Origin: Bugulina stolonifera
Lineage: Eukaryota; Bryozoa; Gymnolaemata; Cheilostomatida; Bugulidae
Length of the DNA stretch: 64,000 nt
Direction: 5' to 3'
NCBI GenBank assembly: GCA_935421135.1
Contig: OW285190.1
Span: forward strand, 5,208,001-5,272,000
Below the pieces are notes generated by a model that did no database searches, had not been told where the DNA came from, and was given only the letters and a program-made list of their open reading frames with translations. Position numbers and translations under genes: made by a program. How positions within the stretch are numbered: the first letter of the stretch is position 1; each line of letters starts with the position of its first letter. Positions 57,247-64,000 of the stretch are shown here, one piece after another.

Positions 57247-57966
57247 AGACGGCACAGCCCATCTCCAGAACAGACCCCCGACTCCGCACCTTCTGATGCT
57301 ACCTCCTCCTCTTCCTCGTCGCCTACCACTCCTGCTGGACCTTCTCTCTGGCGACCTCCTGCTAGTACCTCCGCAGTAAGTGTCGGCCCCCCTGGCCGAC
57401 GCGGACGTCTACCCTCTTGGAAAACAAGGCCTGCTCCAAGGAAGAGTATGCCTGCTCCTCAGTCAGGCCCTCTCTACGAAGGCTCTCCACCCAAGGTCTC
57501 ATGTGCAGCTTCTTGTACAGCTTCTCCGACTCTACTGATCGAGCCACTGCAGTCCAGGCCCACACTAGAGGTCTCACCGCACCGCTCTCCTTATACACCT
57601 GCCAGGGACCTGCTCCGAGCCACTCCAGACTCTCCTGCCGTCCAGTCCCCACCTCCTGCATCTCCTGTACTAACTCAGCCGAATGCCACACGTCCTGCAT
57701 CTCCGGATCCGTCGTTCATGCAACAACTTGCTGAACTCAAGCCACGGATTCACTACCTTGCCAGCCGTCAACAGGTGGGGGACACTCTACGCCAACACCT
57801 GGAACCTCTCTATGCTCGAGAAATAGCTCTTCGTGAACTAGCCAACCAGCATCTAAACCACCCCCGACAACTCCAGCTTGTACAAGCAGACTTGGATATA
57901 GTATCCAGAGAATCTACACTGTACCGTACCCTTCTTAACTTGACACTAGAGACACCCATGACCTAG
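57247..57966 (+). CDS. post-UAG continuation of the zinc-finger frame
   Basis: After the UAG at 57244 the same frame stays open for 239 codons to a TAG at 57964-57966, just before the purine tract. It is Ser/Pro-rich at first, then ends in a predicted helical domain with PRIHYLASRQQVGDTLRQHL and LRELANQHLNHPRQLQLVQ. An internal ATG at 57448 could start it separately (172 codons). The uninterrupted frame suggests either stop readthrough or a single nonsense change in this copy. Confidence 0.55.
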   Translation, partial: RRHSPSPEQTPDSAPSDATSSSSSSPTTPAGPSLWRPPASTSAVSVGPPGRRGRLPSWKTRPAPRKSMPAPQSGPLYEGSPPKVSCAASCTASPTLLIEPLQSRPTLEVSPHRSPYTPARDLLRATPDSPAVQSPPPASPVLTQPNATRPASPDPSFMQQLAELKPRIHYLASRQQVGDTLRQHLEPLYAREIALRELANQHLNHPRQLQLVQADLDIVSRESTLYRTLLNLTLETPMT

Positions 57967-57967
57967 T

Positions 57968-57979
57968 GTGAGGGGGCTA
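57968..57979 (+). promoter_or_regulatory. polypurine tract
   Basis: GTGAGGGGGCTA directly before the 3' LTR: the G-rich part (57970-57976) is a plausible plus-strand primer. Confidence 0.6.
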
Positions 57980-58642
57980 TGTGATGGTACGCCCAGTCGT
58001 ATCTTACATCTGACACTCATTTTTGCGTGCATACATGTATATATCTGCTTGTACTTTACTCTTATATTGTTATATATGATTGTATGATTATATCTAAGTC
58101 TTTTAATGCCTTTTATACCCATGTACAGAGGCCCGACCTCTCAGAATCCATTGATATTCATTTTGTACATGAATTGGACCATTATAAGCAACTTTTGTAG
58201 AACCCGACCTATTTTGGGTCGGCCGTCGGGCTTCCGGCGGCCATCTTGTTGCGCAACTTCCGGACGACCACATGTCGTCTTTTCCCGACGTCATGTCGGC
58301 CGGAAGTCCTTATACTATATAAAGGGCACTGTTTTACTGTTCATTGTCTCAGTCTACACTTGGCTTTCAATAAAGACACATCTATACTTGATACAGGGAC
58401 TTTCTCTTCCTTTTACTAGGTCATTCGCGTTGCGAACCGCCTACTAGGTTGAATTACTCTCTTTCACTGTATAGTCTGAAGGTCGGACTTGAGATCAGAT
58501 GGGTCGTCTTTGGTAGTATTTGGGCTACTGAGACCGCTCGATCTTTCATGTAATGCGAAGTCCTATTACCACTCATAGGCACTTCATTTCTGGGTCGATA
58601 GTCGTCCAAGGACGACCGCACCAAATCACAGAAACCATTACA
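57980..58642 (+). repeat. 3' LTR
   Basis: 663 bp, 660 identical to the 5' LTR by direct comparison. Followed by the target duplication ATAT. Confidence 0.95.
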
Positions 58643-58646
58643 ATAT

Positions 58647-59830
58647 TAGTTAGTTAGAAATAAACTCTGGAATCAACAACTACTCTCTGTTATTGGATTA
58701 CAACTACTCTGCTTACAAGTAAGTTATTATTATTAGATTTACAAGACCGTTATAGGCTAATCCTATAATTGGACTTGGACAACCGGGGAGCTATCCTTTG
58801 GGATAGGCTACAGCCTGGATGACCGTCCTACTGGGTGAACAGTAGGGAGGTCAAGTTGTAGTTAGTGTGGCATCCGTTTGGGTGTAGTTAGGTGAAGTAA
58901 TAGTGGCTTTGACCGGCCAACTATTACAGCCATACAGTTTATTTTGGAGACTTTTTTTGTTTTCAAAAATTCATTTATCCTTGTGTTGAGCACCTCTAAT
59001 CCTTAGTTATTGTATATCAACCTTCTTTTCAACAAATCCAGCAGTGTTTATTTGGTCGATTTTCGGTGAATTTGGGTCAAACTTGCTCCGAGAGGTGTTT
59101 TCAGTGACCTCTGACCCTCAATATGTTTACCATACAGGCTTGAATGAGTAATGAAACTGAAGCACGTATATAAAAGTATCTATGTAACAAAAATTACAGC
59201 TCTAAGTATCATACAGTGGCCACAGTAATAACTTGAATGGTCAGAAATTTCAAATAATTCCATTTGGAGTTGTCCCCACCACATTTTCCCACTTTTCAAC
59301 GAGCTGCTGCCGGAACCGCAGGGGTCAAATAGAAAGAAAATGGGTGGTTTCCCACTCATTCAAGGGTGCTCTTTCTACCTATAAATTTTTAAAAGAATCT
59401 GAGTCGGGCCAGCACGCAAATATGACCAGTCCCCATGGAATGGCCCAATATAACATTTCATAGTTATTAGTGTTATACTGTTCAGCTAATACTCATGTAA
59501 TAATGATAATTATGTTCATAGTCAATGAGACTAATGAATCAACCTAGATACCAGTCTACACTGCTGAGGGTATCTGAACTATTTACTAGCATTGGATATT
59601 CGACTAGAGTGTACTGAAGTACCAGCATTGGATATTATATTAATTAAAGTATACTGAAATACCAGCATTGGAATAAATCAGAATGGGCTAGAATAACATC
59701 AGAATGGGTCGGATAAAGTTTAAGATAAAAGCAAAGACATTAGGCATAACCTTCCATTGCTACATCTACTCTTGCGACAAGTAATAACTACTCTAATAAT
59801 CTATTTACCTGCTCAAGCTTATTCATCAAC
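58647..59830. other. no gene recognised
   Basis: A candidate donor (TACAA|GTAAGTT near 58718) follows an open stretch but could not be paired. Nothing else stands out. Confidence 0.3.
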
Positions 59831-59835
59831 TGAAC

Positions 59836-61810
59836 ATGGTAAGTAGATAATTATATTTGCTTCATAAAAATGTTTATTGTTTGTTTTGTAATAGTTGTGT
59901 AGCTACCTGGTAGTCTGTGTAATTGTAACTAGGCTATTAGTAGGCTGTGTACATGTAACTAGGCTATTAGTAGGCTGTGTACATGTAACTAGGCTATTAG
60001 TAGGCTGTGTACATGTAACTAGGCTATTAGTAGGCTGTGTACATGTAACTAGGCTATTAGTAGGCTGTGTACATGTAACTAGGCTATTAGTAGTCTGTGT
60101 ACATGTAACTAGGCTATTAGTAGTCTGTGTACATGTAACTAGGCTATTAGTAGTCTGTAGTACATGTAACTAGGCTATTAGTAGGCTGTGTACATGTAAC
60201 TAGGCTATTAGTAGTCTGTGTACATGTAACTAGGCTATTAGTAGTCTGTAGTACATGTAACTAGGCTATTAGTAGTCTGTAGTACATGTAACTAGGCTAT
60301 TAGTAGGCTGTGTACATGTAACTAGGCTATTAGTAGGCTGTGTACATGTAACTAGGCTATTAGTAGGCTGTGTACATGTAACTAGGCTATTAGTAGTCTG
60401 TGTACATGTAACTAGGCTATTAGTAGTCTGTGTACATGTAACTAGGCTATTAGTAGTCTGTAGTACATGTAACTAGGCTATTAGTAGTCTGTGTACATGT
60501 AACTAGGCTATTAGTAGTCTGTGTACATGTAACTAGGCTATTAGTAGTCTGTAGTACATGTAACTAGGCTATTAGTAGTCTGTAGTACATGTAACTAGGC
60601 TATTAGTAGTCTGTAGTACATGTAACTAGGCTATTAGTAGTCTGTGTACATGTAACTAGGCTATTAGTAGTCTGTGTACATGTAACTAGGCTATTAGTAG
60701 TCTGTAGTACATGTAACTAGGCTATTAGTAGTCTGTAGTACATGTAACTAGGCTATTAGTAGGCTGTGTACATGTAACTAGGCTATTGGTACTGTACGTT
60801 TCATACATGGAATAAGGTGTTTTAGGTATTATATAATTATATGTTTAGATAAGTTGAATCTCAATCTTAGATATAAAAACCTTTTCTCTAGGAAAACAAT
60901 ACAGCTCAAAGTAGCAAGAAAAAACAGAGAAGAGATGAGAGTGGGAAAAAAGTAAACTCTGTTAGTATTTCTTTCCTTCTGGTTAAAGCATATACATGCA
61001 TATGTTAGGGGGTTTGGCCATTTTCTATATATATATTGTATCTTTAGCAAGGAATTTGTCTGTGAGCAGTCAGAGACTTGTTTCAAATCCATGAAAATAC
61101 CAGTCCCTGACTGGGGTTTGAACCCGGGGTCTCTACGCACCTAATCGCCTAGCACAGTAAACAGAACATGCTATCACTACAGTGTAATGGTAGCATGTTC
61201 TGTTCACTGTGCTAGGCGATTAGGTGCCGTAGAGACCCCGGGTTCAAACCCCAGTCAGGGACTGGTATTTTCATGGATTTGAAACAAGTCTCTGACTGCT
61301 CACAGACAAATTCCTTGATAAAAGCACAATATATACATGTATATGTATTACATAAATGATCTTGTAGTTGTTAAAGTGCTAGTGATTGACTTTTTCTTCT
61401 CGTTAAGGTCTAAAGTGCATGTAGATAAATAGATGGTGATGCAATAATAATGATGTTGTAGAATAAAAAAGTAAGGGAGTTTGTAAACAGGGAGAAGAAG
61501 GTTATGAAGGAAATGGGGGTTATTGATGGGGAAGAAATGGGTAAGAATCGCTAGTTTGTCTCCACAGAATTGACAATCTTAAACCTAGCCTTTGTTCTAC
61601 AAGCTCAGGCACCTACATTAAATTTTTCTTTGTTTTCTTTTAGGAATGAGCGGAATGACAGATGGTAAACATCACAGCTATCATGTCTTCATCAGTGCAG
61701 AAACAGGGAGGCTGGTGTCAATTCCATTGATGAAGACAAGGGAGAATGAAGATGCCTGCTTCCTATGTGGCAAGCAAGCAGATAAAAGACACAACCAACA
61801 CATGCAATGA
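59836..61810 (+). CDS. gene C: small four-exon gene, unknown product
   Basis: Exons 59836-59838 (the ATG alone, donor ATG|GTAAGT), 60892-60951, 61462-61540 and 61644-61810 join into 102 codons plus stop, with phases 0, 0 and 1 all matching. Acceptors are TTTTCTCTAG, GATGTTGTAG (weaker) and TTTGTTTTCTTTTAG. The N-terminal half is basic (SSKKKQRRDESGKK) and helix-prone. The C-terminal half contains YHVFISAETGRLVSIPLM and ends with CFLCGKQADKRHNQHMQ, a C-x2-C-x7-H-x2-H arrangement that could bind zinc. No known family recognised. Intron 1 is mostly a minisatellite and intron 2 contains a large palindrome. The phase-0 orphan exon at 51191 could be an alternative upstream exon. A second copy of the last exon lies at 62187. 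Confidence 0.5.
59911..60790. repeat. 30/31-bp minisatellite, 29 copies
   Basis: The unit is about TAG(G/T)CTGTGTACATGTAACTAGGCTATTAG. Three variants occur: A (TAGGCTGTGT), B (TAGTCTGTGT) and C (TAGTCTGTAGT, one base longer). Order: a B-like first copy, then AAAAABBC ABCC AAABBC BBCCC BBCC A. It lies in intron 1 of gene C. Local open frames (10-residue CVHVTRLLVG repeats) end wherever a C unit shifts the frame. Confidence 0.97.
61048..61317. repeat. 270-bp palindrome with tRNA-like arms
   Basis: Two arms of about 135 bp are near-perfect inverted copies (a one-base indel and a few substitutions) meeting near 61182 without a real spacer. Each arm contains a tRNA-like B box (GGGTTCAAACCCC), an A-box-like GTAATGGTAGCA, and TCAGGGACTGG with a TCTGACTGCTCACAGACAAA tail. 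It resembles a tRNA-derived SINE joined head-to-head with its own copy. The tRNA-like part lacks a clean cloverleaf (extra bases in the anticodon/variable region, a mismatch in the T stem), so a functional tRNA is unlikely. Confidence 0.9.
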
Positions 61811-62089
61811 CACATCATTTTTAGAATGTGCTATTGCTATTTTATAGCTCAGGATGATGAGGGGGATGAATAAGCGTTGTAAATTTCCTCGCCGCCACCA
61901 CAATCACATCACACACTGTCTTCCTTTTCATAATAGGTTGATAACAGACCTCTACTCACTACCTAAAACCCTAGAACTCACAGAGCTCCACACATTCCTC
62001 TTCTCATTCCTACCTTCAATCTAGAGTCTCATGGTTCATTATCCGCACCCATATTTTCGCATTCGCCTAGGGTATCATTTCATTCAGAG

Positions 62090-62347
62090 ATGATGAATGT
62101 TGTAGAATGTTAATGATGTAAAATCAAAAAGCAAAGGAATTTGTAGACAAGGAGAAGGTTATGAAGGAAAGAGGGTCATCTCTTAGGAATGAGGGGAATG
62201 ACAGATGGTAACCATTACAGCTATCAGGTCTTCATCAGTGCAGAAACAAGAGGGCTAGTGTCAATTCCACTGATGAAGACAAGGGAGAATGAAGATGCCT
62301 GCTTCCTATGTGGGAAGCAGGCAAGAAAAACGACGTTTGTATTATGA
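62090..62347 (+). pseudogene. tandem duplicate of gene C exons 3-4, intron mostly lost
   Basis: Repeats 61455-61790: TTTGTAGACAAGGAGAAGGT (exon 3 like), then TCTTAGGAATGAGGGGAATG (acceptor and start of exon 4), then a close copy of the exon 4 coding sequence. The donor and most of the intron are deleted, so exon 3 here runs straight into the acceptor in the wrong frame. The exon 4 copy (62187-62347) is open and could serve as an alternative last exon for the donor at 61541, giving a C-terminus that keeps CFLCGKQA but replaces the two His by KTTFVL. Confidence 0.65.
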
Positions 62348-62586
62348 TGGAGATAGAACATTCCCACCCATAACACTTGTAGAAAAATAATATTATACTT
62401 TTACCTCCTTATTGGTTTAACTAAAGAGAATCTGAATAATAAATTATAAATTTGGACTTGCCTGCCTGTACTTTCCTTTCTTTCCTAGATCTCTGTTTCC
62501 TTCCTCTTTTTACAAGTTTTCTCTATAGTCTTTGATCATGTACTATGCTTTGCTCTTACAAATACTACATTATGTTAATGTTTGCC

Positions 62587-62592
62587 AATAAA
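62587..62592 (+). promoter_or_regulatory. possible polyadenylation signal downstream of gene C
   Basis: AATAAA after the duplicated last exon; an earlier AATAAA lies at 62438-62443. Either could end transcripts using the second last exon. Confidence 0.35.
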
Positions 62593-62734
62593 ACATTATT
62601 GAAGAAAATACTATCTTTTCCATCTTGGTGATATAGTCTTCTAACTCAACTTGCTACTTGCTGTAGAAAATCTCACTTGTATATATACTTCCTTTCCACA
62701 TGTGGTGACCAATGGGAAAAGAGTGTTAATGTCA

Positions 62735-63207
62735 ATGCATTTCGAAGCCTCTCAATGCCATTTCGATGCATTCTGAAGTCATTCCGATGCATTTTGAAAC
62801 ATTCCGAAGTCATTCTGATGCAATCCGATGCATTCCGAAGCAATTCCGATGCATTTCAAAGCATTCCGAAGCGGTTCCGATGCATTTCAATGCATCTATA
62901 TGCATTTCAATGCATCTATATGCATTTCAATGCATCTATATGCATTCTGAAGCCATTCCGGTGCACTTCAAAGCATTCCGAAGTCATCTCGATGTATTTC
63001 AAAAGCATTCTGATGCAATCCCGATGAACTTTGAAGCATTCTGAGGCCAAAAATGCTTCGGAATGCCTTGGAATGCATCGGGATTGCTTCGGAAAGCTTC
63101 GAAATACATCAGAATGCTTTGAAATGCATCGGAATTGCTTCGGAATGCCTAAAAATGCATCGGAATGACTTCGAAATGTATCGGATTGCATTGTAATTCA
63201 TTTCAGT
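62735..63207. repeat. palindromic degenerate satellite (GCATTCCGAAG...)
   Basis: The left part (62735-63043) is made of degenerate 10-15-bp units such as GCATTCCGATGCATTTC and GCATTCCGAAG. The right part (63046-63207) contains the same units as reverse complement (GCTTCGGAATG, GAAATGCATCGGAAT). The turn is at about 63045. A sub-block of three 18-bp units (TGCATTTCAATGCATCTA) lies at about 62880-62945. Long open frames on both strands are by-products. Confidence 0.85.
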
Positions 63208-63379
63208 GAGGGGGCGAAGACTAAAGATTGTATTTTCTTTAAAAGAAAAGTAGGTACATAGTTTCATTAATAAGCAGTCACTTGGAGTATCAAGACAGTA
63301 TAGCTGTATTCTTATATACGAGTGCTTCTAACACACTAAGATGAGATTAATAGGAATTAAATTAAAGGAATGTGCAGAA

Positions 63380-63680
63380 TTTCAAGACCGCGCGACGAGT
63401 GGCGCCACATGTGTAGGTGTAGGTGCCCGGGGCTGGTGACGCCAGTTTCCAGCCACTGACTCGAGTTTGTGATGAGGGAGGACGGTGGAGATGGGGAGGA
63501 CGACGCTGGGGGAAGACGACGCCAGAGGAGGACGGCGGTGCAACCGTGGTGGCAGAGCGGGGGGGGTAGGGGTCAAGGATGACCACGGGAGTGTGGCAGG
63601 AGAAAAGACAACAGGACGGGTGGGTGAGAAGGGAAAGGACGGGTGGAAATGGGGGACCGGAGTCCGATACAACAAGGTTA
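63380..63680. other. GC-rich, purine-skewed patch
   Basis: Much richer in GC and CpG than the rest of the window, with a G/A-rich + strand (GAGGACGACG-like repeats, runs of GGGG). Frames of 84-119 codons on both strands come from the low stop density. It could be a promoter-proximal CpG island, repeat, or exon of a gene beyond the window; no choice is possible from sequence alone. Confidence 0.4.
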
Positions 63681-63719
63681 GCCCCCACATAGATTGGGTA
63701 AAAACTGCAAAATACATAC

Positions 63720-64000
63720 ATTTTTGTACATGTAATTAGCTGTCACTCTCAGCCTCAAAACAAGTCTACATTAATGCAATACTATCTATAGCATAACTTA
63801 AATAAAAGTTATGTTCTTCTAGAATCTAGATGCACGTTAGCAATGTTATTCAGTGTTAGTTATTGACTTTGGCGCCACCACACTATTGTAGTGGTCCGAG
63901 CACACTAAATGGGTGCGTCGGAGGGCCGAGGGTGGTCTATCGACCCTACCCTTTATTACGTGTACTGGTGAGGAAGTTAGTTGTTGGCATCAAGTCCATA
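63720..64000. other. no feature seen
   Basis: A CTTTGGCGCCACCACACTA block near 63870 resembles short GCGCC(A/G)C(C/T)A-containing stretches at 25228 and 28572, perhaps a dispersed short repeat. Confidence 0.25.

Larger units (their letters stand above)
53552..58642 (+). mobile_element. young Gag-only (non-autonomous) LTR retrotransposon
   Basis: Structurally complete: two 663-bp LTRs (TGTGATGG...CCATTACA), a 4-bp target duplication ATAT (53548-53551 and 58643-58646), a primer-binding site, a purine tract and a 3.77-kb interior. The interior is visibly GC-richer than its surroundings. It encodes Gag and a long proline-rich frame with a zinc finger. I find no aspartic protease D(T/S)G, no RT YxDD, no RNase H and no integrase, and there is no room for a pol elsewhere. 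It should therefore depend on enzymes from a related full element. Gag makes Ty3/Gypsy-type affinity likely. Confidence 0.9.

Noticed and set aside
53552..58642. Autonomous Gypsy element or endogenous retrovirus
   Set aside because: No protease, RT, RNase H, integrase or envelope-like sequence found in any frame of the interior.
59895..60173. Open frame of CVHVTRLLVG repeats
   Set aside because: It is a by-product of a 30-bp unit without a stop in that frame. The 31-bp variant units shift the frame repeatedly.
59911..60790. CRISPR-like array
   Set aside because: Units are contiguous and nearly identical with no unique spacers, and the context is eukaryotic: this is a minisatellite.
61175..61260. 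Functional tRNA gene
   Set aside because: B box and A-box-like sequence are present, but the cloverleaf is imperfect and the sequence sits in a palindrome on both strands; SINE-derived origin fits better.
62677..63191. Three overlapping open frames of 90-116 codons (His/Phe/Arg/Cys-rich)
   Set aside because: They are produced by the degenerate palindromic satellite and occur on both strands.
63362..63739. Pro/Ser-rich and Gly-rich frames of 84-119 codons
   Set aside because: They come from low stop density in a GC-rich, purine-skewed patch on both strands; no motif or splice support.

Overview
This window looks like nuclear DNA of an animal, most likely an invertebrate. It is AT-rich and gene-poor, and its coding segments are small and split by GT-AG introns. 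It carries non-LTR and LTR retrotransposons, tRNA-derived SINEs and hAT-type MITEs. I cannot name the species; a sponge or another early-branching marine animal is only a guess. No bacterial operons, rRNA genes or CRISPR arrays were seen.

Layout. From 1 to about 24 kb the sequence is almost a gene desert: short tandem repeats, one dispersed repeat and two or three weak exon candidates. From 24.2 to 29.6 kb there is a decayed LINE tail (+), a 5'-truncated LINE with a long open RT frame (-), and a possible two-exon gene 3' end (+). From 31 to 38.3 kb there is a repeat-on-repeat block: a 1 kb inverted duplication, a SINE with a perfect 16-bp target duplication, and further dispersed repeats.

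From 38.6 to 50.1 kb lie two tandem genes on the + strand, here called A and B, reconstructed from splice signals and reading phase. Each has three coding exons and two phase-1 introns. Each starts with a short exon encoding MGN followed by a Cys-Cys pair (a likely myristoylation/palmitoylation anchor), and each has a Gln/Met-rich helix and Arg-Arg-x-Ser motifs near the C-terminus. Gene A also has a canonical ITAM (YxxL-x8-YxxL) that exists only after splicing of exon 2 to exon 3. Their introns are filled with MITEs (two hAT copies in opposite orientation in A), a solo LTR and minisatellites. This pair is the most interesting content: it could be an undescribed family of membrane-anchored tyrosine-motif adaptors.

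From 53.55 to 58.64 kb is a young, structurally complete LTR retrotransposon: 663-bp LTRs differing at three positions, a 4-bp target duplication and a tRNA-Leu-type primer site. It encodes Gag plus a novel proline-rich/zinc-finger frame but no protease, RT, RNase H or integrase, so it is a Gag-bearing non-autonomous element. Diverged relatives of its LTR lie at 43.0-44.6, 47.2-47.9 and 51.8-52.25 kb.

From 59.8 to 62.6 kb is a small four-exon gene (C) with a 29-copy 30/31-bp minisatellite and a 270-bp tRNA-like palindrome in its introns, and a duplicated last exon downstream. The window ends with a palindromic degenerate satellite and a GC-rich patch.

All gene models come from reading splice signals and phases by eye. 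No homology search or transcript data was available.
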